A stretch of 46,776 nucleotides of DNA, taken from Candidatus Staskawiczbacteria bacterium (lineage in GTDB: Bacteria > Patescibacteriota > Minisyncoccia > Minisyncoccales > Staskawiczbacteraceae). The DNA lies in contig VGLO01000002.1 of NCBI GenBank assembly GCA_016866675.1, forward strand, positions 1-46,776, read 5' to 3'. The position numbers and the translations under genes are program-made. Positions 7,836-15,638 of the stretch are shown here, one piece after another (within the stretch, counting starts at the first letter, position 1; every line of letters starts with the position of its first letter). Under the pieces are notes generated by a model that did no database searches, had not been told where the DNA came from, and was given only the letters and a program-made list of their open reading frames with translations.

Positions 7836-8390
7836 ATGGCAGAAGAAATAAAAAAAGTTGTAAATACAGATAAAAAAATACAGAATAATAACCAGTCTAA
7901 TAGGAGTGATGGTTTTAGGTCAATAAGAAAGTTTTCTGGATCAAGGGCAGCGGTAAGAGATGAATTTGAAACCAAGCTTTTGGATTTAGCCAGAGTGACA
8001 AGAGTGACTGGTGGAGGAAAAAGATTAAGATTTCGTGCAGTTGTAGTAGCTGGGGACAAAAAATCAAAAATTGGAATTGGAATTGACAAAGGCAGGGATG
8101 TTTCTCAAGCAATAGAAAAAGCAACTTCAAGAGCAAAGAAAAATTTGTTGAATGTTGTGATTGTAAACGGAACAATACCTCATCAAGTTGAAGCAAAGTT
8201 TGGCCCAGCAAGAATATTGCTAAAACCACAAAGAAGAGGAAGAGGATTGGTGGCTGGAGGGGCTGTAAGAGCTATTTGTGACTTGGCTGGAATTAAAAAC
8301 GTTTCATCAAAAATACTATCTGGATCAAAAAATAAATTAAATAATGCAAGGGCAACTATGGAGGCATTAAGAAAATTAAAGGCTAGATAA
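7836..8390 (+). CDS. rpsE: 30S ribosomal protein S5
   Basis: 184 residues. The double-stranded RNA-binding-like N domain (RVTRVTGGGKRLRFRAVVV) and the C-terminal domain (FGPARILLKPQRRGRGLVAG) are intact; the first ~40 residues are a variable extension. S5 controls decoding fidelity at the mRNA entry side. Its stop is one base from the rplO ATG; normally rpmD would lie between them. Confidence 0.96.
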   Translation: MAEEIKKVVNTDKKIQNNNQSNRSDGFRSIRKFSGSRAAVRDEFETKLLDLARVTRVTGGGKRLRFRAVVVAGDKKSKIGIGIDKGRDVSQAIEKATSRAKKNLLNVVIVNGTIPHQVEAKFGPARILLKPQRRGRGLVAGGAVRAICDLAGIKNVSSKILSGSKNKLNNARATMEALRKLKAR

Positions 8391-8391
8391 T

Positions 8392-8823
8392 ATGCAAATA
8401 CACGAATTAAAACCAAAACATAAAACAAAGGGTAAGAAGAGAGTTGGAAGAGGTGGAAAGAAAGGAACATACTCAGGAAGAGGTGGAAAGGGACAGACAG
8501 CAAGATCTGGTAGAAAGATGGAACCAATAGTGAGGGAGATTATAAAAAGGTATCCAAAGTTAAAAGCATATAGGAGTAATAAGGCTCCAACAGGTATTTT
8601 GGTTGTAAATATTAGTGCCTTAGATGAGAAATTTGAAAACGGTGAGGTTGTAAGTCCGGAAAGTTTGATTAAAAAGGGTATTTTACGTAATATTAAGGGG
8701 AAGGTTCCAGGGGTAAAAATTTTAGGTGATGGAAAACTAAGTAAAAAGTTGACAGTTGAGGGTTGTAAAACTTCAAAATCAGCAAAAGAAGCGATTGAAA
8801 AAGCCGGAGGAACTATTAAGTAG
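8392..8823 (+). CDS. rplO: 50S ribosomal protein L15
   Basis: 143 residues. The glycine-rich N-terminal extension (KGKKRVGRGGKKGTYSGRGG, then KGQTARSG) and the folded C-terminal half (ILGDGKLSKKLTVEG) are typical. L15 is a late 50S assembly protein. The order rpsE-rplO without rpmD is seen directly. Confidence 0.95.
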   Translation: MQIHELKPKHKTKGKKRVGRGGKKGTYSGRGGKGQTARSGRKMEPIVREIIKRYPKLKAYRSNKAPTGILVVNISALDEKFENGEVVSPESLIKKGILRNIKGKVPGVKILGDGKLSKKLTVEGCKTSKSAKEAIEKAGGTIK

Positions 8824-8826
8824 CGC

Positions 8827-8890
8827 TTAGGATATAGAGCATGGATTGTAGTGAAAACTAAATCCTAAATCCTAAATCCTAAATCCTAAA
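8827..8890 (+). repeat. Heptad-repeat hairpin element, copy 2 (rplO-secY spacer)
   Basis: The 5' arm starts TTAGGATATAGAGCATGGATT, and the 3' arm is four perfect CCTAAAT heptads in a row ending in CCTAAA just before the secY ATG. The arms are imperfectly complementary. It belongs to the same family as 6248-6318 and 26871-26943. Confidence 0.7.
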
Positions 8891-8892
8891 CA

Positions 8893-10170
8893 ATGTGGTA
8901 CGAAAAAATATTATTAGTATTTCGCAATAAAGAATTAAGGAATAAATTTCTATTTATTTCTTTTATTTTTATTTTTTTCAGAATTGCAGCCAATATTCCA
9001 ATTCCAGGAATTGGTACTGAAAACTTAAAGGGCTTTTTTGAGCAGAATCAAGTTTTTGGACTTTTAAACATATTTTCAGGAGGAGCTTTGAGTAATTTTT
9101 CAATTGTTTTAATGGGACTTGGCCCATATATTACTTCAACAATTATACTTCAGCTTTTGACCATGATTTTTCCTGCTTTGGAAAAACTTTATAAAGAGGA
9201 AGGAGAAGCGGGAAGGCAGAAGTTTAATCAATACGGAAGATTGCTTACAATCCCATTAGCTATTGTTGAGGGTTATGGAATGCTTACTTTGTTTCAAAGA
9301 CAAGGTATTATTACAAGTTTATCCTTTCCTATGATGATAAGCTCAATTGTCACAATAGCTGCTGGAGCCATGTTTTTGATGTGGCTTGGAGAATTGATTA
9401 CAGAAAAGGGAATGGGAAATGGAATTTCTTTGTTAATTTTTGCTGGAATAGTAGCTAGCTTGCCAATCAATATTTTCCAAACATTTATAAGTTGGGATCC
9501 TTCAAAAATTGTCTCTTATATTTTGTTTTTCTTGTCTTCAATTCTTATTATAGCTGGAGTAGTTTTTATTACAGAAGCCAGAAGAAATATACCGGTTTCT
9601 TACGCAAAAAGAGTAAGAGGAAACAAAATGTACGGTGGCACTTCAACTTATTTGCCATTGAATATTAACCCAGCTGGAGTTATACCAATTATTTTTGCAC
9701 TCTCAATATTGTTATTTCCGGGTATGATTGCAGGATTCTTGGGTGGAGTAGGAGGTGTTGTAGGGACAACAGCAAATGCAGCAGCTGCATTTTTTAATAA
9801 TCCATGGATTCACGGAGTTTTGTATTTCCTGCTTGTAATTTTATTTACCTACTTTTATACGGCTGTGACTTTTGACCCAAAGACAATTTCTGAAAATTTG
9901 CAAAAAATGGGTGGGTTTGTGCCCGGCGTAAGACCAGGGACTTCAACTGCTGAATTTTTAAAACACATTTTAAATAGAGTTCTGTTTACCGGAGCCATGT
10001 TTTTAGGACTTATTGCTGTTTTGCCAAACATAGTGGCGGGAGCCACTGGAATTACCGGTTTTACATTCTTGATTGGAGGAACATCTCTTTTGATTGTAGT
10101 GAGTGTGGTTTTAGAAACCATGAGACAAATAACTTCGCAGTTGGAGATGAGAGAGTACGACACATTTTAG
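8893..10170 (+). CDS. secY: Protein translocase subunit SecY
   Basis: 425 residues with ten predicted membrane helices. Signatures: RIAANIPIPGIG after TM1, the plug region IFSGGALSNFSI, MWLGELITEKGMGNGISL around residues 160-177, and the cytoplasmic loop VSYAKRVRGNKMYGG. SecY forms the Sec channel with SecE and SecG. It closes the spc operon and is followed by an intrinsic terminator. Confidence 0.97.
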   Translation: MWYEKILLVFRNKELRNKFLFISFIFIFFRIAANIPIPGIGTENLKGFFEQNQVFGLLNIFSGGALSNFSIVLMGLGPYITSTIILQLLTMIFPALEKLYKEEGEAGRQKFNQYGRLLTIPLAIVEGYGMLTLFQRQGIITSLSFPMMISSIVTIAAGAMFLMWLGELITEKGMGNGISLLIFAGIVASLPINIFQTFISWDPSKIVSYILFFLSSILIIAGVVFITEARRNIPVSYAKRVRGNKMYGGTSTYLPLNINPAGVIPIIFALSILLFPGMIAGFLGGVGGVVGTTANAAAAFFNNPWIHGVLYFLLVILFTYFYTAVTFDPKTISENLQKMGGFVPGVRPGTSTAEFLKHILNRVLFTGAMFLGLIAVLPNIVAGATGITGFTFLIGGTSLLIVVSVVLETMRQITSQLEMREYDTF

Positions 10171-10182
10171 TTTAAGTTATTA

Positions 10183-10210
10183 AAAAATCCGCCAAGAGGC
10201 GGATTTTTGG
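10183..10210 (+). terminator. Intrinsic terminator after secY
   Basis: AAAAATCCGCC at 10183-10193, loop AAGA, GGCGGATTTTT at 10198-10208. It ends the S10-spc transcription unit just upstream of the adk promoter. Confidence 0.85.
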
Positions 10211-10239
10211 TTGAGTTTTATAAATCTTTTATATATAAT
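10211..10239 (+). promoter_or_regulatory. Leaderless-type promoter of adk
   Basis: TTGAGT (10211-10216), 17-base spacer, TATAAT (10234-10239). Six bases then separate the -10 box from ATG 10246, so transcription should start at or next to the start codon. Confidence 0.75.
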
Positions 10240-10245
10240 ACTGCT

Positions 10246-10956
10246 ATGAGTAAAAAAGTGATTATTTTATTTGGTGCTCCGGGGGCTGGAAAAGGCACAC
10301 AATCAGAACTTCTTTCTGAAAAGATGGGTCTTTATTTGTTTGAGACAAGTAAAATGCTTGAAAAGGAATTCAAAAAAGTAGAGGAAATGCCAAAAGATGC
10401 AAAAGAAAGATTTGTTGAAATTGATGGAGAGAGGTTTGATATTTTAAATGAAAAAGAGATTTGGAAAAGAGGAGAATTGTGCAGTCCTCCCTGGGTGACT
10501 TATTTGACGATTAAAACTTTAAAAGACCTTCACGATGATGGAAGTAGTATTATTATGTCAGGATCTCCAAGAACTATTTATGAATCAGAAAGGGAGATGC
10601 CGGTTTTGGTTGAGCTTTATGGAAAGGAAAATATTAAGATTTGCTTGATTGAAATTTCAGCTGAAGTGACAATTGAGAGAAATTCGCACAGGAAAATTTG
10701 CGAATTAATGCGCCACTCAATTTTATTCAGCAAGGAAACCGAAAACCTGAAATTATGTCCCATTGATGGCTCAAATCTTGTAAAAAGAAAAGATTTGGAT
10801 GACCCAGAAACAATTAAAACAAGATTGGAGCAATATAAAGAAAGAACACTTCCTCTATTTGATTACTTTAGCAATAATGGGTTTAATGTGAAAAAGATTG
10901 ATGGTGAAACTTCTGTAGCTCAAGTGCACGAAGACATTTTAAAGGTAATTGGATAA
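10246..10956 (+). CDS. adk: Adenylate kinase family protein
   Basis: 236 residues from ATG 10246. The P-loop GAPGAGKGTQ is at residues ~10-19, the NMP-binding region contains SGSPRTIYESE (in place of the usual DGFPRT), and the end carries the DDPETIKTRLEQYKERT helix. It would catalyse ATP + AMP = 2 ADP. The LID region (residues ~150-180) has two cysteines and is not a standard zinc-type LID. The upstream TTG at 10207 is rejected because it lies within the terminator; the -10 box six bases before ATG 10246 supports this start. The context secY-adk-map is classic. Confidence 0.9.
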   Translation: MSKKVIILFGAPGAGKGTQSELLSEKMGLYLFETSKMLEKEFKKVEEMPKDAKERFVEIDGERFDILNEKEIWKRGELCSPPWVTYLTIKTLKDLHDDGSSIIMSGSPRTIYESEREMPVLVELYGKENIKICLIEISAEVTIERNSHRKICELMRHSILFSKETENLKLCPIDGSNLVKRKDLDDPETIKTRLEQYKERTLPLFDYFSNNGFNVKKIDGETSVAQVHEDILKVIG

Positions 10957-10957
10957 A

Positions 10958-11701
10958 ATGAGCCTAATTAAAACACAAAAAGAAGTAGAGGTAATGGCTG
11001 AAGGAGGCAAAATACTGGCTGAAGTTTTGGGTGAAATTGAAAAAATGGCAAAACCCGGAATTACAACTTTAGAATTAGACAGGGCTTCTGAGGCCCTTAT
11101 TTTAAAACGCGGAGCAAAACCTGCATTTAAGGGATACGAAAAGTTTCCCTACTCTCTATGTGCTTCTGTGAATGATGTAATTGTCCATGGATTCCCCTCA
11201 AACTACCGGCTAAAAAGCGGAGATGTTGTTGGTTTAGACCTAGGAGTTTTATGGAAGGGCTACAATACAGATATGGCTGTGACGGTTGCTGTAGGAGAGG
11301 TTTCCTTTGAGGCAAAGAGATTACTGCAAGTGACAAAAAAAGCATTAAGATTGGGAATCAAAAAAGCTAGAGCTGGTATCACAACCGGAGATTTAGGAAA
11401 CACTATACAAAAATATATTGAAGATCAAGGGTACGGAGTGGTGAGGGATTTGTGTGGTCACGGAATTGGCAAAGAAATACATGAGGATCCACAAATTCCA
11501 AACTATGGACAGCGTCACAAAGGAGTTGAATTAAAAGAGGGAATGGTAATTTGTATTGAGCCAATGGTGACTTTGGGAGATTTTAGATTAAAGGAAGCAA
11601 AAGACGGTTATGGATTTGCCACAAGGGATGGTAAGATTTCAGCCCACTTTGAACACACAATTGCAATTACAAGAGACGGGTGTAAGGTTTTGACAGAGTA
11701 G
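10958..11701 (+). CDS. map: Methionine aminopeptidase, type I
   Basis: 247 residues from ATG 10958, one base after the adk stop. Metal ligands are visible: D in GLDLGVLWKGYNTDMAVT (two Asp), H in CGHGIGKEIHEDP, E in CIEPMVT and E in FEHTIAIT. It removes the N-terminal Met from nascent proteins. There is no N-terminal zinc-finger extension. It is probably translationally coupled to adk. Confidence 0.95.
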   Translation: MSLIKTQKEVEVMAEGGKILAEVLGEIEKMAKPGITTLELDRASEALILKRGAKPAFKGYEKFPYSLCASVNDVIVHGFPSNYRLKSGDVVGLDLGVLWKGYNTDMAVTVAVGEVSFEAKRLLQVTKKALRLGIKKARAGITTGDLGNTIQKYIEDQGYGVVRDLCGHGIGKEIHEDPQIPNYGQRHKGVELKEGMVICIEPMVTLGDFRLKEAKDGYGFATRDGKISAHFEHTIAITRDGCKVLTE

Positions 11702-11721
11702 CTCTTTTTGGAGGTTTTAGA

Positions 11722-11994
11722 ATGGCAACAATTCTTGGTATTGAAACCTTTGCAGAGGCTCAAAAGAAATTAGAGCGAATATTGTCTCAACATCCTCCTT
11801 TGAGGAAAATAGTTGAAGAAACAACGATTCCTTGGGAATTAAGCCATAAGGGATATTTTTGGCCTTGTCCTGCTCCTAATTGCCTTGGTGGAGAACTTCA
11901 TGTGGCTGGGAGGAATAAGCTTTACGACGGAAGAGCTGGCTTGGGGAGCTTATACATATGTAAGGATTGCGGACATCAAGTAACCCGAAAATAA
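11722..11994 (+). CDS. Small hypothetical protein with zinc-ribbon-like cysteines
   Basis: 90 residues. The N-terminal half is helical (ETFAEAQKKLERILSQHPPL). The C-terminal half has CPAPNC (residues ~49-54) and CKDC (~80-83), a possible four-Cys zinc ribbon. The start is supported by GGAGG nine bases before ATG 11722, unlike most genes here. It lies 20 bases after map and is followed by an intrinsic terminator, so it is probably the last gene of the adk-map unit. I do not recognise the family. Confidence 0.75.
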   Translation: MATILGIETFAEAQKKLERILSQHPPLRKIVEETTIPWELSHKGYFWPCPAPNCLGGELHVAGRNKLYDGRAGLGSLYICKDCGHQVTRK

Positions 11995-11997
11995 TAA

Positions 11998-12024
11998 GGT
12001 CCTGCTAGTATGTAGGGCTTTTTT
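11998..12024 (+). terminator. Intrinsic terminator after the zinc-ribbon gene
   Basis: GGTCCTGC (11998-12005), loop TAGTAT, GTAGGGCT (12012-12019), with G-U pairs, followed by a run of T. Confidence 0.7.
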
Positions 12025-12041
12025 GTTTTAGATTTTTTTAG

Positions 12042-12047
12042 TATGAT
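12042..12047 (+). promoter_or_regulatory. -10 box of tpiA
   Basis: TATGAT ends eight bases before ATG 12056, so the mRNA would be leaderless or nearly so. No convincing -35 box, because the upstream sequence is the previous gene's terminator T-run. Confidence 0.5.
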
Positions 12048-12055
12048 ATCTTAAT

Positions 12056-12757
12056 ATGAAAAAACTTATTGTTGCAAATTGGAAAATGAATCCATCTACG
12101 CAAAAAGAAGCAGTAGAGCTTTTTAATGCTGTGAAGGATGGAGTAAAAGAATCAGAAAATGCTAAGGTAGTAATTTGTCCGCCCTTTATTTATTTATCGA
12201 CACTGAAAGGGCTAACACTTGGAGCACAAAACGTTTTTTATAAGGAGTCGGGAGCATATACCGGCGAAGTTTCGCCAAAGCAACTAAAAGATTTAGGTGT
12301 TGAATATGTAATTACTGGACACTCTGAAGTCAGAATGTATTTGGGTGAAACCAATGAAGTGATAAATAAAAAAATAAAAGAATCTTTGAGTGAGGGATTA
12401 AAACCAATTTTTTGTATTGGTGAAAAAGAAGGTGAAAACAAAGAAGAAGTTTTAAAGAGACAAATTACAGAGGGTTTAAGAGATTTATCTGAAAAAGAGT
12501 CAGAAAATATTGTCATAGCTTATGAGCCAGTATGGGCAATAGGCACGGGAAAGAATTGTTCTGTTGAAGAAACAAAAAAATCTATTGAATTTATAAAGAA
12601 AATCGTATTTCAAGATATTAATGTTTTGTATGGGGGAAGTGTAAAAAGCTCAAACGCTTCTGATTACTTAAAAAACGGGGGAGTAGATGGATTATTGGTT
12701 GGTGGCTCATCCCTCAAGCCAGAAGAGTTTATAGAAATCATAAAATTGGCACAATAG
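12056..12757 (+). CDS. tpiA: Triosephosphate isomerase
   Basis: 233 residues, slightly shorter than the usual ~250. Catalytic features are present: NWKMN (Lys near residue 11), TGHSEVR (His electrophile), YEPVWAIGTG (Glu base), and the phosphate-binding GGSVKSSN and GLLVGGSSL. It interconverts DHAP and glyceraldehyde-3-phosphate. It is a single-gene unit with its own -10 box and terminator. Confidence 0.96.
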   Translation: MKKLIVANWKMNPSTQKEAVELFNAVKDGVKESENAKVVICPPFIYLSTLKGLTLGAQNVFYKESGAYTGEVSPKQLKDLGVEYVITGHSEVRMYLGETNEVINKKIKESLSEGLKPIFCIGEKEGENKEEVLKRQITEGLRDLSEKESENIVIAYEPVWAIGTGKNCSVEETKKSIEFIKKIVFQDINVLYGGSVKSSNASDYLKNGGVDGLLVGGSSLKPEEFIEIIKLAQ

Positions 12758-12765
12758 TTAAGTAT

Positions 12766-12788
12766 GGGCTAGGTTTCCTAGCCTTTTT
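12766..12788 (+). terminator. Intrinsic terminator after tpiA
   Basis: GGCTAGG (12767-12773), loop TTT, CCTAGCC (12777-12783), then TTTTT. Confidence 0.85.
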
Positions 12789-12795
12789 GATTTAA

Positions 12796-12823
12796 TTGAC
12801 ATTTTTTGGGTCTAAAGTATATT
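12796..12823 (+). promoter_or_regulatory. Leaderless-type promoter of the ykuK-like gene
   Basis: A perfect TTGACA (12796-12801), 16-base spacer, TATATT (12818-12823), then exactly six bases before ATG 12830. Confidence 0.75.
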
Positions 12824-12829
12824 AAGTGT

Positions 12830-13366
12830 ATGGAAGAAGAAGTAATTGATGTAGGACAATTTTATAATCCAAGCAATGGCCGAATGAATTTTAAGGAAGT
12901 AATAGATGATATTAAAGGCTATATTTTAGCCCAGCCAGGATTTTTTTACGATATTGTTGTTGGATGCGACTCTCCTTCATCTGACAAACCATTTTTTCCA
13001 ATTGCAATTGTTGTTTTAAGAAAAGGAGCCGGTGGCAGGTTTTTCTTAAAAAAAATGCATTATCCAGATGAGCAGCTCAAGCGTTTTGTGAATGTTCCAA
13101 CCAATTGGAAGCAGAGGATTTTACAAGAAGTTTATTTATCATGTGAGTTGGCTCTTTCTCTAAGAGAGGCATTAGAAAGGGAATTCGGTAAAGCAAGTCC
13201 AACATTTAATTATCAATTTCAGTATATTCATGCAGATGTAGGTGAGCATGGCAAAACAAAAGAAATGGTAAAGGAGGTGACAGGATTGATTAAAGGGCAT
13301 GGCTTTGAACCAATGATAAAACCACTTTCATTTGCTGCCTCAGTGGTTGCAGACAGGTATACGTAG
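12830..13366 (+). CDS. ykuK: YkuK-like (DUF458) predicted RNase H-fold protein
   Basis: 178 residues from ATG 12830. It matches the YkuK/DUF458 pattern: N-terminal FYNPSNGRMNFKEVIDDI, a strand with Asp (VVGCDSPSSDKPFFPIAIVV), and the C-terminal HADVGEHGKTKEMVKEVTGL followed by IKPLSFAASVVADRYT. The family is thought to adopt an RNase H-like fold; its substrate is not established. The upstream in-frame start at 12806 lies inside the promoter spacer, so ATG 12830 is preferred. Confidence 0.85.
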   Translation: MEEEVIDVGQFYNPSNGRMNFKEVIDDIKGYILAQPGFFYDIVVGCDSPSSDKPFFPIAIVVLRKGAGGRFFLKKMHYPDEQLKRFVNVPTNWKQRILQEVYLSCELALSLREALEREFGKASPTFNYQFQYIHADVGEHGKTKEMVKEVTGLIKGHGFEPMIKPLSFAASVVADRYT

Positions 13367-13393
13367 TTATTTTTTTTGGAGAGGAGGTATCCA

Positions 13394-13747
13394 ATGCTAG
13401 AACTTTTAAAATTGGGCGATTCAGGATTAAGACAAAAATTACTTTTTGGGAAAGAAGTAGTTAAATATTCTCGCGCCACAAATATGACTCGCAAACATGT
13501 TGTGTCTGATGAGTATGGCACAGTGGAGTTGACTCTTTACCAGCGCTCGAATGCTTGCAATAAAGAAGCAGGAATTATCTTGTTGCCACCAAAAGACTTT
13601 GGACATATTGAATTGATTGCTAAAATGATCAGGGTTTTTGGGCAAAGAATGGAAAATTGCTTCGCAACTGTGGGAGATTACTATTTTTATCTTGTTGCAA
13701 AGTATGGATTAACCAAAGTTAAATACTCTGCATGGAATCCTGAATGA
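13394..13747 (+). CDS. Hypothetical protein
   Basis: 117 residues from ATG 13394, chosen because GGAGAGGAGG lies at 13378-13387 directly upstream. I do not recognise it. It begins MLELLKLGDSGLRQKLLFGK and has a central segment IILLPPKDFGHIELIAKMI; no signal peptide or membrane segment. It follows the ykuK-like gene by 27 bases, is probably cotranscribed with it, and is closed by a terminator. Confidence 0.75.
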   Translation: MLELLKLGDSGLRQKLLFGKEVVKYSRATNMTRKHVVSDEYGTVELTLYQRSNACNKEAGIILLPPKDFGHIELIAKMIRVFGQRMENCFATVGDYYFYLVAKYGLTKVKYSAWNPE

Positions 13748-13754
13748 AATTATT

Positions 13755-13780
13755 ACCGGTGGTTTTGACTACCGGTTTTT
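13755..13780 (+). terminator. Intrinsic terminator
   Basis: ACCGGTGGT (13755-13763), loop TTTG, ACTACCGGT (13768-13776), then T-run. Ends the ykuK-like/hypothetical unit. Confidence 0.8.
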
Positions 13781-13795
13781 GTTTTGAAAAAATAT

Positions 13796-13824
13796 TTGAT
13801 GAAAGAAGATTTTTATTGTAAAAT
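13796..13824 (+). promoter_or_regulatory. Predicted promoter of alaS with a leader hairpin
   Basis: TTGATG (13796-13801), 17-base spacer, TAAAAT (13819-13824). Unlike neighbouring promoters it leaves a ~45-base leader, which contains the hairpin CCACGGAC-TAC-GTCCATGG (13831-13849, one mismatch). Confidence 0.65.
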
Positions 13825-13876
13825 AGAAATCCACGGACTACGTCCATGGTATTGGAGCAAGAAATAATAAAAAATC

Positions 13877-15631
13877 ATGAATTCAGCAGATTTACGGAAA
13901 AAATTCCTCGAATTTTTTAAAAAAAATGAGCATACTGTGGTTCCCTCTTCTTCGCTATTGCCGACTGATCCTTCGGTACTTTTTACAACTGCGGGCATGC
14001 AACAATTCAAGCCCTATTATACAGGTGACGCTGATGCGATGAAGGATTTTGGATCACTGAGCACGGCTTCTGTCCAAAAATCTATGCGTACTTCAGATAT
14101 TGAAGAGGTTGGCGATGATACCCACGATACCTTCTTTGAAATGCTGGGAAACTTCAGTTTTGGCGGGTACTGGAAAAAAGAAGCCATTACGTACGCTTTT
14201 GAATTTATTGCAAGCGTAGTGGGATTGGAGATTTCGTATGTTACGGTTTTTGAAGGGTCAGATGTAGTGCCAAAAGATGAAGAATCAAAAGAAATTTGGA
14301 AATCACTTGGGGTTACAGATATCAGGGAAGAAGGAATGGAAGATGTCTTTTGGGGCCCAACGGGAAATAATGGCCCTTGCGGACCAACCACGGAAATTTA
14401 CTGTAAAAATGCTAATGGAATAGATGTTGAAATTTGGAATATTGTTTTCAATGAGTTTTTCTGTGACGGCTCAAGAGAGCAATTGTTAGCCGGAGAAGCA
14501 AAGCTCACTCCTCTTGAGAAAAAAGGAATTGATACGGGCATGGGATTAGAAAGGCTAGCCATGGTTGCCCAAAAAACAACCAATATTTTTGATACAGATT
14601 TATTTTTACCAATTTTAGACCAAGTTCCAGATGCAGATTTGAGGCTGAGGCGAATAGTGGCTGACCATTTGAGATCTGCAATATTTTTAATTGCTGATGG
14701 CGTCTTACCTTCAAACAAAGATCAGGGGTACATTTTGCGAAGGCTGCTTAGGAGAGCGATGACCTATGGTAGGATGCATCACTTTAAAAAGGAAATTGTT
14801 GATAATATTGTTGAGGCCACACTTTCTATATATGAAGGCACCTACAAGGAATTAGAAGAGAAAAAAGAGCATGTGTTGAGCGTTATTCATGAAGAGGGGA
14901 GGAAGTTTGGCGAAACATTGGAAAAGGGTTTGAAAGAATTAGAAAAAATGGAAAATATTGACGCAAAGTCAGCATTCTTTCTCTATCAGACGTTTGGCGT
15001 TCCATTTGATATTTTAAAAGAGCTAAGCGGAAAAGAAATTAATCAAAAAGCTTTTGAAGATGAACTAAAAAAACACCAGGAGCTTTCAAAGACGGCTTCA
15101 GCTGGAATGTTTAAGGGGGGGCTGGCTGATCACGATGAAAAAACCATTAGATTACATACAGCTCATCACTTGTTGCTGTCTGCTTTGCAGGAATTATTTG
15201 GAAAGGAAGTAAAACAGCGAGGAAGCAATATTAATCAAGAACGATTACGAATTGATTTTTCATTTTCTCGGAAGTTAACCGATCAAGAAAAAAAACACAT
15301 TGAAGATATGGTTAATGAAAAGATTCAGCAGGGATTGGATGTGGTAAAAAGGGAGATGCCAAAGGAGGAAGCAGAAAAGATTGGCGCAGAAATGGAATTT
15401 GGTGTAAAATATAATAACATTGTTTCAGTGTATTTTATTGTCCCGATGCCAGAAGCATCGAGGATCCGCGATGGCGAGGCCATCGGGAAGGATATTATGG
15501 ATAAAGTATTTAGCAAGGAATTCTGCGGAGGACCTCATGTAAAAAATACTTCTGAATTAGGACATTTTAAGATTGTAAAAGAGGAAGCTTCCTCACAAGG
15601 GGTCAGAAGAATTAAAGCAATTTTAGAGTAA
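13877..15631 (+). CDS. alaS: Alanyl-tRNA synthetase, short form
   Basis: 584 residues against ~870 in E. coli. The class II catalytic domain is intact (FTTAGMQQFKPYYTG; FFEMLGNFSFGGYWK; GPTGNNGPCGPTTEIY; GIDTGMGLERL). The editing domain is present, with HTAHHLL for the HxxxH motif and FCGGPHVKNTSELGHF for the C..H pair. The protein ends right after the editing domain (VRRIKAILE), so the DHHA1/C-Ala region is missing. It charges tRNA-Ala and can probably still clear mischarged Ser/Gly-tRNA. Confidence 0.95.
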   Translation: MNSADLRKKFLEFFKKNEHTVVPSSSLLPTDPSVLFTTAGMQQFKPYYTGDADAMKDFGSLSTASVQKSMRTSDIEEVGDDTHDTFFEMLGNFSFGGYWKKEAITYAFEFIASVVGLEISYVTVFEGSDVVPKDEESKEIWKSLGVTDIREEGMEDVFWGPTGNNGPCGPTTEIYCKNANGIDVEIWNIVFNEFFCDGSREQLLAGEAKLTPLEKKGIDTGMGLERLAMVAQKTTNIFDTDLFLPILDQVPDADLRLRRIVADHLRSAIFLIADGVLPSNKDQGYILRRLLRRAMTYGRMHHFKKEIVDNIVEATLSIYEGTYKELEEKKEHVLSVIHEEGRKFGETLEKGLKELEKMENIDAKSAFFLYQTFGVPFDILKELSGKEINQKAFEDELKKHQELSKTASAGMFKGGLADHDEKTIRLHTAHHLLLSALQELFGKEVKQRGSNINQERLRIDFSFSRKLTDQEKKHIEDMVNEKIQQGLDVVKREMPKEEAEKIGAEMEFGVKYNNIVSVYFIVPMPEASRIRDGEAIGKDIMDKVFSKEFCGGPHVKNTSELGHFKIVKEEASSQGVRRIKAILE

Positions 15632-15638
15632 AAATTCT

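Noticed and set aside
10207..10245. Upstream TTG start for adk
   Set aside because: It lies in the secY terminator and would add a non-conserved tail; the promoter -10 box is between it and ATG 10246.
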